Shown: in pieces, positions 33,852-41,888 of the stretch
Position numbering within the stretch: position 1 is the stretch's first letter
Layout of the letters: each line of letters begins with the position of its first letter
Source of the DNA: UBA12087 sp964370815
GTDB taxonomy: Bacteria; Chloroflexota; Anaerolineae; Anaerolineales; Villigracilaceae
Direction of reading: 5' to 3'
Length of the DNA stretch: 64,000 bases
NCBI GenBank assembly: GCA_964370815.1
Contig: CAYJKQ010000006.1
Span: 62,001-126,000 of the forward strand
The notes under the pieces: generated by a model
Databases searched by the model: none
Seen by the model: only the letters and a program-made list of their open reading frames with translations
What the model was told of the DNA's origin: nothing
Program-made: the position numbers and the translations under genes

Positions 33852-34733
33852 ATGACAACAGACAAAACAAAATGGGCAGATACCCTCGCTCATCTTTTCT
33901 CGCTGGCTTCGAGGCTGGAAGGGGAGGGGCAATACAACCTCGCCAAACTGACTCGCGCCGCCGCTGATTCGTTGTGTCGCCAAGAAACGTATCCGCTCAA
34001 TATCTCAACCGACAAAGATAAATTAGCCGCAGATATTCAGCAAACAATTAATGGGTTATCAAGTTTGAACGTGAGCGCGGAGTTGCTCTCCGCCTTGATT
34101 CGTGGCACGGAGTTCATGACGCAGGGGAAACTTACCCCCATCACAGTAACGCCTCATCCCTACGTCTGCCGCACATGTGGATACATTACACTCGCCCCGC
34201 CCAATAAGCCATGTCCAGTTTGCGCTGCATGGGCAGAGACGTTTCAAAAGTTCATGCCTATTTATTGGTTAGACGCGCTTGAGCCACCCGCCGCGCTGGA
34301 ACGTCTGCGCCAGACACCGCTCGATGTGGAAAAGCTTCTCGATGGTTTATCCGATGTTGTGATGAATCAACCTCCGCAGGATGGCGGTTGGGCAATTCGC
34401 AATGTGATAACTCATCTACGCGATGCGCAAGGCGTGCTCGATTTTCGCATGGATTTGTTTCTCAAAGAGACGCATCCCATCTTGGAATCAAAAGCTGTCT
34501 TCGCGTGGGCGAAAAACGAGACGGAACATCCGCCCTCAACGCGTGAAATTTTCGACACGTATCATGTCTCTCGCGCGGAGACTCTCTGCAAACTGGAGTC
34601 GCTTCCTCTCGTTGATTGGTGGCGCACAGGCGAGCATGAAGAATTCGGCACGGTAACCCTCCGCCAGCAGGTCAGTTACTTTGCCGCGCACGAGAGTACG
34701 CATCTTTCGCAAATCCAAGCGTTGCGCCGATAA
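33852..34733 (+). CDS. DinB-like protein with rubredoxin-type zinc ribbon
   Basis: 293 residues from the ATG at 33852 (GGAGGTAATATT upstream). Helical N-terminus; a CxxC...CxxC knuckle YVCRTCGYITL / KPCPVCAAW (about 102-123) as in rubredoxin/rubrerythrin tails; then a DinB four-helix-bundle domain with the His positions in GWAIRNVITHLRDAQ and FAAHESTHLSQIQAL. Such proteins bind a metal and act in thiol transfer or damage response; the role is unknown here. Close paralog at 59859-60758, and its 3' end is copied at 30026-30245. Confidence 0.8.
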   Translation: MTTDKTKWADTLAHLFSLASRLEGEGQYNLAKLTRAAADSLCRQETYPLNISTDKDKLAADIQQTINGLSSLNVSAELLSALIRGTEFMTQGKLTPITVTPHPYVCRTCGYITLAPPNKPCPVCAAWAETFQKFMPIYWLDALEPPAALERLRQTPLDVEKLLDGLSDVVMNQPPQDGGWAIRNVITHLRDAQGVLDFRMDLFLKETHPILESKAVFAWAKNETEHPPSTREIFDTYHVSRAETLCKLESLPLVDWWRTGEHEEFGTVTLRQQVSYFAAHESTHLSQIQALRR

Positions 34734-34753
34734 ATTACGAAAGATAACATTCC

Positions 34754-34909
34754 ATGAATCTAAACTCCATCTGGTCTGCACTCGGGGAGTCGTACAACCA
34801 CTTCAACGGCATTTCATTCGAAAGCCCGATGAACACCATTACGGAATTAAACCTTCCGTCCGATTGGTTCATCCATGCACGCTACGAACCAGGTCATCAT
34901 GAAAAGTAA
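34754..34909 (+). pseudogene. Truncated paralog of the SCO6745-like gene
   Basis: A 51-codon remnant starting MNLNSIWSALGESYNHFNG, matching the first 50 residues of the gene at 31022 (MNLNSIWSVLEDTFDMLSG), then stopping. It directly follows the intact dinB-like copy, mirroring the gene order of the first unit. It is more diverged than the other duplicated pieces, so the loss may be older. Confidence 0.7.
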
Positions 34910-35014
34910 TATCCACGCTGGTTTGGGTGTGTTCATTGGTCAAAGCATCCTGGATCGCGAACTAAGGGCGGACTATGAATAGACCACCTCGTTCACTTCC
35001 GCTCTGGCGGAACG

Positions 35015-35167
35015 ATTGCGCGACTGATTTATTCGAGGCGAGATCTCGATGGCTTCCTGATCATACGGCTTGATCTCCGCGAAGTGTCCTTGATTGAACA
35101 ATGCCAAGCCCAGGTTGATGAGAGTTGAGGAAATCCCTGCTTCTTCGTTCAATTCATGGCGGATGGC
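35015..35167 (-). pseudogene. Fragment of the SARP/TPR regulator gene
   Basis: These 153 bases align without gaps to 53147-53299 (offset 18132) at roughly 85-90 % identity by eye. They encode part of one TPR pair (AGISSTLINLG, then EAIEIS-RIN) of the regulator at 52655-55618. No start, no frame continuity and no flanking homology: a stranded duplicate, perhaps from a lost second SARP paralog rather than directly from the existing gene. Confidence 0.85.
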
Positions 35168-35354
35168 TGGCTGAAATACATTTCCCTCCGATAATGGCTG
35201 CAAGCACAATACCAGTAATGACGAGATTGTAACGTTTCTTGAAGAATTACAAGGTCGACTCTTGTTAGCGATTGATTGTTAACGTGAATATTAGAAAAGT
35301 TGTGTAAAGTTGTTTTGGATACATGTAAAGATTTGAAAAGGCTATTTCTCCGCG

Positions 35355-35397
35355 AAAAATAAGCATCCCCACTCCGCAACAATGGGTGAGGATGCTT
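35355..35397 (-). terminator. Intrinsic terminator of the 4-TM gene
   Basis: Read leftward: AAGCATCCTCAC pairs with GTGGGGATGCTT (35397-35386 with 35372-35361; one mismatch) followed by ATTTTTC. It lies about 50 bases beyond the stop of the gene at 35449-35844. Confidence 0.75.
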
Positions 35398-35448
35398 GCA
35401 ATCACTCGCTTTTCCGTTTTAGTGGTCTCGCAAGCATTACGATTCCTT

Positions 35449-35844
35449 TCAGAGCGAGAGGGGATCCGCGGCTATTTTATTTTTCCGCTTCTGGAAGAAC
35501 ATCAGCGTCAGAATGATCAACCAGGCGACGATCCGAACCGTCATATCCTCGAGGCTATGCGCCGAAACAATGCCGCTATAAGCCGTCAACAGGATAAGCA
35601 TGACGCTGGTGTGTGCGCCGAAGGTCGCGATGGCAGCGGGATTGGCTAGTTTATGGTTCGTCCAGATCAGGATTGCTGTAATGAACACGGTCAGCACGCC
35701 AACGGTGTAGTTGTAGAGCAGAAGCCAGTTGATGACGTAATAATCTGTGGGCATACCCAGTAGAACCAGTCCTCCCGCGACCACGGCGATTGCGCCGATG
35801 AGGAAGGCGAGGACGGACGCAATTTTGTTAAGGTTATTCTTCAT
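35449..35844 (-). CDS. 4-TM membrane protein of the CGAC-N4-GTCG regulon
   Basis: 131 residues, four hydrophobic segments (about 8-28, 40-62, 70-92, 102-118) and a basic tail. Clearly paralogous to 49994-50386 in length and in the VLAFL...VAGG, NYTVGVLT and RIVAWLIILTLMF segments. AAAGGAGAAGTAAAA precedes the ATG. Single-gene unit with a strong terminator. Its promoter has the shared operator (TGAC-TTAA-GTCG, 35910-35899) exactly 41.5 bases from the predicted start point. The function is unknown; co-regulation with cytochrome genes suggests a respiratory-chain accessory. Confidence 0.75.
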   Translation of the reverse strand: MKNNLNKIASVLAFLIGAIAVVAGGLVLLGMPTDYYVINWLLLYNYTVGVLTVFITAILIWTNHKLANPAAIATFGAHTSVMLILLTAYSGIVSAHSLEDMTVRIVAWLIILTLMFFQKRKNKIAADPLSL

Positions 35845-35869
35845 TTTTACTTCTCCTTTGTGTGAAATC

Positions 35870-35910
35870 AGTATATTCCCTGCCTGTCAGAAAGTTAACG
35901 ACTTAAGTCA
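35870..35910 (-). promoter_or_regulatory. Crp/Fnr-type operator and promoter of 4-TM gene
   Basis: Leftward operator TGAC-TTAA-GTCG (35910-35899), inside a longer imperfect dyad with TTAA at both ends. A good -10 TATACT (35875-35870) starts 29.5 bases from the operator centre, so the operator is at -41.5. This -10 was recognised independently of the spacing. The divergent Crp/Fnr gene C begins at 35963. Confidence 0.7.
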
Positions 35911-35962
35911 TTAATTGCAGGCTGGACACAGGCATGGTAAGATTGGAACAAGAAGAGGTTTC

Positions 35963-36655
35963 ATGAGCATCGATGGATTTTCAAAAAAAGCGTACAGCAT
36001 TTTGAAGGCGGTATCCTACTTCGCAAAATTGGATGACGCCACGCTGGCCTCCGTGGAACAGGCTGCGATCCGGCGCGTCTACGATGCGGAGCAGGTCATC
36101 CTGCTGGAGGGTGAACCCAGCTCAGGCTTGTACATCATTGAAAGCGGATGGCTAAAGGTCTCCAAGATCGGCGTGGACGGCCGCGAGCAGATCCTGCAAA
36201 CACTTGGTCCTACGGAGATTTTTAATGCACTCAGCGTTTTCACCGACGCGCCCAACCAGGCGGCTGTGACGGCATTGGAAACTTCGGCGATCTGGATGGT
36301 TCGCCGCCAGGTGCTATTGAAATTATTGGAAGAACATCCCTCTCTGGCGCGTCAGGTGATCCATGAACTTGCAGGTAAGGTACAGTACCTGATCCACATG
36401 GTGGAGGACCTGTCCTTGCGCTCGGTGGAAGCGCGTCTCGCACGTCTGTTGCTGGGACAATCCGAGGGCGAGTCGGTGCAACGCAGACGCTGGGCGACGC
36501 AAGCTGAAATAGCGTCGCGCCTCGGCACAGTGCCGGACGTGGTCAATCGCGCCTTGCGAAAACTATCGGAAGAGGGAATGATCCGCGTCGAGCGTCACCA
36601 AATTCAGATTTTGGACAAAGAGGGGTTGAAGTCTGTCGCACAGTTGGCTGAATAG
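35963..36655 (+). CDS. Crp/Fnr-family transcription regulator (C)
   Basis: 230 residues from ATG 35963 (AAGAAGAGGTTTC upstream). Effector barrel (about 15-125), dimer helix and winged HTH with recognition region SRLGTVPDVVNRALRKL. This is nearly the same as that of regulator A (HIGTVPDVLRRIIRKL), so both should read similar operators. It is flanked by two copies of CGAC-N4-GTCG (35899 and 36661), making it the best candidate for the regulon's activator. No Fe-S Cys cluster. Ligand unknown. Confidence 0.9.
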   Translation: MSIDGFSKKAYSILKAVSYFAKLDDATLASVEQAAIRRVYDAEQVILLEGEPSSGLYIIESGWLKVSKIGVDGREQILQTLGPTEIFNALSVFTDAPNQAAVTALETSAIWMVRRQVLLKLLEEHPSLARQVIHELAGKVQYLIHMVEDLSLRSVEARLARLLLGQSEGESVQRRRWATQAEIASRLGTVPDVVNRALRKLSEEGMIRVERHQIQILDKEGLKSVAQLAE

Positions 36656-36660
36656 AAAAC

Positions 36661-36701
36661 CGACATAAGTCGTTGTAATAAACCTGCCCAGGGTATATGC
36701 T
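36661..36701 (+). promoter_or_regulatory. Crp/Fnr-type operator and promoter of ferredoxin operon
   Basis: Operator CGAC-ATAA-GTCG (36661-36672). With the operator at -41.5, the -10 is TATGCT (36696-36701), four of six consensus bases and identical to the -10 found at the same distance before 46549. The predicted start point (about 36708) lies inside the hairpin that ends the regulator gene. Confidence 0.6.
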
Positions 36702-36720
36702 CTGGGCAGGTTTTATTTTA
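36681..36720 (+). terminator. Intrinsic terminator of Crp/Fnr gene C
   Basis: 11-bp perfect stem AACCTGCCCAG / CTGGGCAGGTT (36681-36691 with 36702-36712), 10-base loop, then TTATTTTA. It overlaps the promoter of the ferredoxin operon, so termination and initiation share the same bases. Confidence 0.85.
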
Positions 36721-36730
36721 AGGAGCATGA

Positions 36731-36955
36731 ATGACTCAATTCAGCGATAGACCGATTCCCCTCATTGACCCGCAAAAATGTGACGGCTGCGGCTTATGCG
36801 TTCGCATCTGCCCGACCAAAGCGTTGGAATTGCAGGATGCAAAAGCCGTTGTCACCCATCCGCTGGTGTGTGAATACAGCGGACTGTGCGAGGCGGTTTG
36901 TCCCACGCAAGCCATCACGCGCCCGTTTGAAATCGTGATCGCCCTTGCGCAATAA
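36731..36955 (+). CDS. 2[4Fe-4S]-type ferredoxin with one Cys replaced by Ser
   Basis: 74-residue electron carrier in the cytoplasm. The first cluster motif is complete: C17-x2-C20-x2-C23-x3-C27-P. The second reads C47-x2-S50-x2-C53-x3-C57-P, with Ser in place of the second Cys, as in several small ferredoxins of the C-x-Y-S/T-G-x-C type. The second cluster may be [3Fe-4S] or Ser-ligated. AAGGAGCATGA before the start. First gene of an operon with a DUF1858-like protein and a methyltransferase, under the shared operator. Confidence 0.88.
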   Translation: MTQFSDRPIPLIDPQKCDGCGLCVRICPTKALELQDAKAVVTHPLVCEYSGLCEAVCPTQAITRPFEIVIALAQ

Positions 36956-37019
36956 TTCTCATTCGCCCAGCCAGCAGTTTGACTCCTGGCTGAACGAATG
37001 AATATCAGGAGAATCAAAA

Positions 37020-37253
37020 ATGCAAATCACAAAAGACACTAGAGTCTCTGAAATCCTGCTCGAATATGGCGACATCGCTGATGTAATGGAAATCTTCGGC
37101 GTCCAGCGCGTCGGGAAGTATTCCCTGCGGATGTTTCTCGCTAAAGCGCTCACGGTGGAATGGGCGGCAAAAGTCCACCGCATGCCTCTGGAGGATTTCC
37201 TCCGCATCTTGAATCAAGCCGTCGCCCCAAAAAAGGAAGCCTCCAATGAATGA
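37020..37253 (+). CDS. DUF1858-like small protein
   Basis: 77 residues of the DUF1858 type (domain found beside hybrid-cluster and redox proteins): TRVSEILLEYGDIADVMEIFG then LPLEDF-like helix and ILNQA. Unlike the redox-disulfide subgroup it contains no Cys, so it cannot form the usual CxxC disulfide. Close paralog of 51581-51811; both lie in operons with the same operator. AGGAGAATCAAAA upstream. A partner-binding role for an NO- or redox-related protein is possible; unproven. Confidence 0.8.
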   Translation: MQITKDTRVSEILLEYGDIADVMEIFGVQRVGKYSLRMFLAKALTVEWAAKVHRMPLEDFLRILNQAVAPKKEASNE

Positions 37254-37749
37254 GACAATCGGACGCACGGATACGCTCAGACGCAGGGTTATTGTTCTTT
37301 TCTTCCTGGGCTTGGTGATGATGGCGATCATCGCTCTTGGGATCGGCTGGCTGTGCGCGGACTGGGGGGTGATCCACCTCGGGTGGCTGAACCAAGTCCT
37401 CGGTCCTGCGTTGACCGTGGGCGGGCTGACCCTTGTCGCCTGGACGGTGCGAATCCAGTATGTTCTCGGTCAAGGCACGCCCGCACCAAAAGTCGCCACG
37501 CTAAGGCTGGTGACGCAGGGTCCGTATGCCCATTCGCGCAACCCGATGACGCTGGGCGCGTTTTGTATGTATCTCGGAATCGGTGTGTGGATGGGTTCAA
37601 GCGTGGTTGTCTTTCTGACCTTGATCGTGTTCAGCGCGTTGCTGACGTTTATTTACCTACACGAGACGCGCGAATTGACCGAGAGATTCGGGGAGGAATA
37701 CCTGGCATATAAAAAGCGGACGCCGTTTTTGTGGCCGCGTTTTCGATGA
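37246..37749 (+). CDS. ICMT/PEMT-like membrane methyltransferase
   Basis: 167 residues, four to five membrane segments. The C-terminal half has the signature of isoprenylcysteine carboxyl methyltransferase-like enzymes: GPYAHSRNPMTLGAF (SAM-pocket R-N-P motif) and HETRELTERFGEEYLAYKKRTPFLWP. It overlaps the preceding gene by 8 bp. A paralog of the same family lies at 57474-58070. The substrate, perhaps a lipid or quinone-related compound, is unknown. Confidence 0.8.
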   Translation: MNETIGRTDTLRRRVIVLFFLGLVMMAIIALGIGWLCADWGVIHLGWLNQVLGPALTVGGLTLVAWTVRIQYVLGQGTPAPKVATLRLVTQGPYAHSRNPMTLGAFCMYLGIGVWMGSSVVVFLTLIVFSALLTFIYLHETRELTERFGEEYLAYKKRTPFLWPRFR

Positions 37750-37773
37750 TTTTAGAAACAAGGAGAAAATCTC

Positions 37774-38820
37774 ATGAACAAGAAAACACTTTTGACTCTA
37801 TCCGTGATCTTTGTGGTGATCGTACTGGGTGTTGTAATAACCCGACAAATAGCGGCGAAAAAATCGGCGGTGGAAACGCCTGCAGCTGAAACCGTTATCG
37901 TTCAGCGCGGCGATCTATCCATGACAATAGACGCCTCCGGCAGTATTGTGCCGCACACCGAAATCGGGCTGGCATTTTCAACCAGCGGACGAGTGGTGGA
38001 ATTGCTTGTAGCCGAAGGCGAACAGGTACAGATGGGGCAGGCTCTCTTGCGATTAGACACACAGGATTTGGAGTGGCAGGTGGAGCAGGCGCGCCTGGCA
38101 GTCTCCATCGCAGAGTACGATCTTTCCGATGTGCGGGATGTTTATTTGGAAGAGGATGTACCGGTGAAAAAAGCTAAAGCCAGATTGGAACAGACGCAGG
38201 TTTCCCTGCAACAATCGGAATGGCGGCTGGAACAGGCCACGCTGACGTCTCCCTTCATTGGCGTTGTCACAACTTTGTTGATTGAGCCGGGTGAAATAGC
38301 AAATGGCGGTCAAACCATCCTCATCCTAAGCGATCTTGCGAACTTGGATGTCAAGGTCAACCTGGACGAAACCGATGTAGTGAAAATTGCTCTGGGGATG
38401 CAGGTGGTTGTCACTGTGGATGCATTCTCCGGCATGGAAGTGAGTGGCGAGGTGATCGAAATTGCGCAAACCGCCGCTGTCCAGTCCGGTGTGGTGTTAT
38501 ATCCTGTGACCGTGCGCCTCGATGCGACCGATCTCCCTTTGCGCTCCGGCATGACCGTAAACGTCTCCTTCCCCATCGAACAGCGGACGGATACCCTGCT
38601 GGTTCCCTTCCGCGCCATCGAATCCGAAGGCGGGCAGGCTTACTTAACGCGAGTAACAGCCTCCGGGTCCGAGCGCGTGGCAGTGACGATGGGGCTGATC
38701 ACCGATACCCAGATCGAAATTCTGAGCGGCATCAACGAAGGGGATGTTGTGACGGTCTTTGCCAATCCAGTGCAAGATTCTGAATTAATGAATAGCCCCA
38801 TGTTTGGCGGAGGGCAATGA
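37774..38820 (+). CDS. HlyD/MacA-type periplasmic adaptor
   Basis: A 348-residue membrane-fusion protein. N-terminal anchor helix (about 5-25), a split biotinyl-lipoyl domain (GLAFSTSGRVVELLVAEGEQV at 65-85 and LTSPFIGVVTTLLIEPGEI near 152-172), a helical hairpin with repeated Gln/Glu (95-150), beta-barrel and membrane-proximal domains. AAGGAGAAAATCTC upstream. It is followed directly by an ABC ATPase and a MacB-like permease, giving a MacAB-type exporter. Cargo (peptide, lipid or drug) is unknown. Confidence 0.9.
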   Translation: MNKKTLLTLSVIFVVIVLGVVITRQIAAKKSAVETPAAETVIVQRGDLSMTIDASGSIVPHTEIGLAFSTSGRVVELLVAEGEQVQMGQALLRLDTQDLEWQVEQARLAVSIAEYDLSDVRDVYLEEDVPVKKAKARLEQTQVSLQQSEWRLEQATLTSPFIGVVTTLLIEPGEIANGGQTILILSDLANLDVKVNLDETDVVKIALGMQVVVTVDAFSGMEVSGEVIEIAQTAAVQSGVVLYPVTVRLDATDLPLRSGMTVNVSFPIEQRTDTLLVPFRAIESEGGQAYLTRVTASGSERVAVTMGLITDTQIEILSGINEGDVVTVFANPVQDSELMNSPMFGGGQ

Positions 38821-38821
38821 A

Positions 38822-39532
38822 ATGATCACCATCCAAAACCTGACCAAAATATATGGGGCAGGCGAAACAGAAGTGCGCGCACTGGACGGCGTCTCACTGG
38901 CGATCTCCAGGGGTGAGTGGGTAGCCATTACCGGTCCATCTGGATCGGGGAAATCCACGCTGATGCACATTATCGGCTGCCTGGATTCTCCCACCTCCGG
39001 CGCATACTCGTTGAATGGAGTCGAAGTGAGCTGTATGAATGACACCGAACTCGCCGCTGTCCGCAACCGTGAAATTGGTTTTGTCTTCCAGAGTTTCAAT
39101 CTGCTCTCGCGCGTGGACGCTTTGGGGCAGGTAATGTTACCCCTGCAATATCAGCGCGGCGAGAAGCGCTTGCCGCGCGGTGAGCGCGCTAATAGGTCGC
39201 GCGAAATGCTGGGGCTGGTCGGGTTGGGGGATCGCACACATCACCTGCCCACCGAACTTTCTGGAGGGCAGCAGCAGCGCGTGGCAATAGCCCGTGCCCT
39301 GGCGCAACAACCTTCAATTTTGCTGGCCGACGAACCGACCGGCAACCTGGATTCCAAGTCTGGCGCAGAGGTGATGGAGATCTTTCACCGCCTGCACCGC
39401 GAACAGGGTTTGACCGTTGTGATGGTGACACATGATCCAAAGGTCGCAGCCCAGGCAGAACGCGTCATCCACTTCCAGGACGGGTTGATCGCAGATCCGC
39501 AAACAGACGATATACAGCAAGGAGACGCATAA
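38822..39532 (+). CDS. MacB/LolD-type ABC transporter ATPase
   Basis: 236 residues from the ATG at 38822, one base after the adaptor's stop; an ATG at 38804 inside the adaptor gene is less likely. Walker A GPSGSGKST (about 38-46), signature LSGGQQQRVAIARAL (about 143-157), Walker B ILLADEPTGNLDS and the H-loop VTHDPKVAA. Typical of ATPases driving MacB/LolE-fold mechanotransmission exporters. Stop and next start overlap (TAATG at 39532). Confidence 0.95.
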   Translation: MITIQNLTKIYGAGETEVRALDGVSLAISRGEWVAITGPSGSGKSTLMHIIGCLDSPTSGAYSLNGVEVSCMNDTELAAVRNREIGFVFQSFNLLSRVDALGQVMLPLQYQRGEKRLPRGERANRSREMLGLVGLGDRTHHLPTELSGGQQQRVAIARALAQQPSILLADEPTGNLDSKSGAEVMEIFHRLHREQGLTVVMVTHDPKVAAQAERVIHFQDGLIADPQTDDIQQGDA

Positions 39533-40791
39533 TGGACTGGCTTGAAAGTTTGATCACAGCCTGGCATGGTTTGAATGCCAACAAGGTACGCTCCGGGTTG
39601 ACCATGCTGGGTGTCATCATCGGCGTGGCGTCTGTCATTGCCCTGCTTTCCATAGGACAGGGTGTCCAAGAAAGCATCACCGGCTCGATCACCGGCGCAG
39701 GGTCGAACCTGCTCTTTATTGCGCCCGGCTCCTTCCAAATGGGTGGGGTGGAAACCCCCAGCGGAAGCACCGCCAACCTGACCTACGCCGACGCGCAAGC
39801 CATCGCCGACCCGCGTAATGTGCCGGACGCCTTTCTCGTCGCACCTGAGTTTTCTGTCAATACCCAGGTAATCTTTGGCTCTGCCAATATCAATACCAAA
39901 GTCACCGGTGTGACTCCCGAATACCTCCCAGCGTTCGGCATGGAAATTGACCGCGGCCGCTTCATCACCGAAGCCGACGTGAGCGGACGCGGCGTGGTGG
40001 CTGTGCTGGGAAGCGACGCGGCACGCGACCTGTTCGGCGGATTCGACCCCATCGGACAGAAAATCAAAGTCTCAATCCCAGGCGCGGGAAGCGGGCGAGT
40101 CTCGCTGACCGTGGTGGGGGTCCTGTCCCCCCAGGGTGGTTCACGTTTTAGCGACCCTGACAATGCCATCCTTGTGCCCATCACCACCGCACAGACGAAA
40201 ATCTTTGACGGGCGTAACGCGCAGGGCGAAGCCATTGTCACCTCGGTCAATGTGGTGGTCACTAATGAAGAGCGCGTTGATGACATTACCGACCAAATTA
40301 ACACCCTGCTCCTGCGGCGACATGGCTTCAAACCAGGCGAAGAAGGCGACTTCAGCGTGGTCAGCCAGGCAGATTTGCTCGCCACCCTCACACAGGTTAC
40401 CAATATTCTGGTTGTCTTTTTAGGCGCGATTGCCGCCATCAGTCTGCTGGTTGGCGGGATAGGAATCATGAACATCATGTTGGTTTCGGTGACGGAACGC
40501 ACGCGCGAGATCGGCCTTCGGAAAGCCATGGGTGCTCGCAAAGTGGATATACTGACACAATTCCTGCTGGAGGCGATCATCTTAAGTCTGGCAGGTGGCG
40601 CCATCGGAATTGCGCTGGGCGTGGGCATTGCCCTGCTGGTGGATAAATCAGGCGTTACCAACGCCATCGTCTCATCCCAGTCGGTTATACTGGCGGTGAG
40701 TTTCTCAGTGGCGGTTGGTTTGTTCTTCGGTATTTACCCTGCCAATCATGCCGCGAGCTTGAGACCGATCGAGGCATTGCGGTATGAATAA
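39532..40791 (+). CDS. MacB-like ABC transporter permease
   Basis: 419 residues: TM1 (LTMLGVIIGVASVIALLSIG, about 24-43), a large periplasmic domain (45-285) and three C-terminal helices around NIMLVSVTERTREIGLRKAMGA, the coupling-helix region of MacB/FtsX-fold permeases, ending IYPANHAASLRPIEALRYE. It forms with the two preceding genes a complete tripartite-type exporter without an outer-membrane channel gene, as expected in a monoderm lineage. Confidence 0.93.
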   Translation: MDWLESLITAWHGLNANKVRSGLTMLGVIIGVASVIALLSIGQGVQESITGSITGAGSNLLFIAPGSFQMGGVETPSGSTANLTYADAQAIADPRNVPDAFLVAPEFSVNTQVIFGSANINTKVTGVTPEYLPAFGMEIDRGRFITEADVSGRGVVAVLGSDAARDLFGGFDPIGQKIKVSIPGAGSGRVSLTVVGVLSPQGGSRFSDPDNAILVPITTAQTKIFDGRNAQGEAIVTSVNVVVTNEERVDDITDQINTLLLRRHGFKPGEEGDFSVVSQADLLATLTQVTNILVVFLGAIAAISLLVGGIGIMNIMLVSVTERTREIGLRKAMGARKVDILTQFLLEAIILSLAGGAIGIALGVGIALLVDKSGVTNAIVSSQSVILAVSFSVAVGLFFGIYPANHAASLRPIEALRYE

Positions 40792-40919
40792 ATTAAGATC
40801 TAACATGTGTCAGCCGTGCCTTGATCAACCGTAGACTATACACGCACAAAGGTTACAATTATTCAACCTCTCGTGGAAACATGTCGGGTCTCAACTCTAA
40901 TTTTACAAGGATTCAAACT

Positions 40920-41147
40920 ATGAACAAATTTCTCAACAAATGGTTTCGCAAGTTTCACCGCTGGCTGGTTCTGCCTTTCATTGCATTGCTATTGACTGTC
41001 ATCTTCATGCGCGGCACAGCGCTGGGTGATAGCGCTCAGCGCATCCAGGCAATATTTATGATCATCATGGCGATCAGCGGCACGTATCTATGGCTGTTAC
41101 CATACTGGACTAAATGGAAACGGAAGAACGTACAAATTAGATCATGA
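40920..41147 (+). CDS. Small 2-TM membrane protein (PepSY-like)
   Basis: 75 residues from ATG 40920 with AAGGA upstream. Basic N-terminus FLNKWFRKFHRWL, two hydrophobic helices (about 15-30 and 44-61) and a basic tail: the plan of the short PepSY-associated TM proteins. The stop overlaps the PIG-L gene start by ATGA-type overlap (41144-41147). Function unknown; possibly a metal- or membrane-stress accessory. Confidence 0.6.
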   Translation: MNKFLNKWFRKFHRWLVLPFIALLLTVIFMRGTALGDSAQRIQAIFMIIMAISGTYLWLLPYWTKWKRKNVQIRS

Positions 41148-41866
41148 CAAGCGCAAATCTGTTGGCTGTATTCGCCCACCCCGACGACGAGACTTTTCGC
41201 GCTGGCGGGACTCTCGCCCTGCTTGCCCTTCGCGGCGTGCGTGTGCAGGTCTTGACCGCCACGCGCGGGCAGGCGGGGTCACGCGGAAATCCGCCGCTTT
41301 GCACTACCGAAGAACTGCCTGCCGTACGCGAAACGGAACTGCGCTGTGCCTGCTCCGCGCTTGGACTGGTCCCGCCGATTGTGCTCAACTACCAGGACGG
41401 GCAACTTGCCGAAGCCGACCTCGAAGGACTCACCACGCAAATCCTGCAAGTTGTGAAAGAGACTCGCCCGCAGGTGATGTTGACCTTTGGCGCGGACGGT
41501 CTTTCGGGTCATCCCGACCACATTGCCATTGGACTCGCCTCTGCCGAAGCCTTCCACCGCGTCAATGATGTTTCCGCGCTCTACACGCTGGCTTTACCGC
41601 ACTCACTGGCGGAGAGTCTGGGCATGAAGCAAATCCATGCTGTGCCCGATGAATCCATCACGCTGGCTGTGGATGTTTCAGCGGTTTGGGAGGCTAAGAT
41701 GTCCGCCATCAGTTGCCACCGCACGCAGTTGGGCGAATCGCCCATCCTGGAAGCGCCAGAAGCGCGGCAGCGTCTCTTTCTCGGCGTGGAGCATTTCTGT
41801 CTGTTCGCCTCCAGACCCGCGCCCGATGGAAAAATCTTCGATATACTGAACTGGTTGGAGAACTGA
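41144..41866 (+). CDS. PIG-L/LmbE-family deacetylase
   Basis: A 240-residue cytoplasmic zinc hydrolase. AHPDDE (10-15) supplies the zinc-binding His-Asp-Asp, GGTLALL follows, and SGHPDHIAIG (near 122) carries the second His pair. PIG-L enzymes deacetylate N-acetylglucosaminyl lipids or thiol precursors such as the mycothiol and bacillithiol intermediates; the substrate here is unknown. Coupled to the preceding small membrane gene. Confidence 0.92.
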   Translation: MTSANLLAVFAHPDDETFRAGGTLALLALRGVRVQVLTATRGQAGSRGNPPLCTTEELPAVRETELRCACSALGLVPPIVLNYQDGQLAEADLEGLTTQILQVVKETRPQVMLTFGADGLSGHPDHIAIGLASAEAFHRVNDVSALYTLALPHSLAESLGMKQIHAVPDESITLAVDVSAVWEAKMSAISCHRTQLGESPILEAPEARQRLFLGVEHFCLFASRPAPDGKIFDILNWLEN

Positions 41867-41888
41867 CATTTCCTCACTGGAGTCACCC

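Larger units (their letters stand above)
34910..35448. other. 539-bp region with gene fragments and a leftward terminator
   Basis: Contains a 153-bp SARP-gene fragment (35015-35167) and, at 35355-35397, the leftward terminator of the 4-TM gene at 35449. No intact gene is supported between. The rest (34910-35014 and 35168-35350) shows no recognised feature. Confidence 0.5.
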
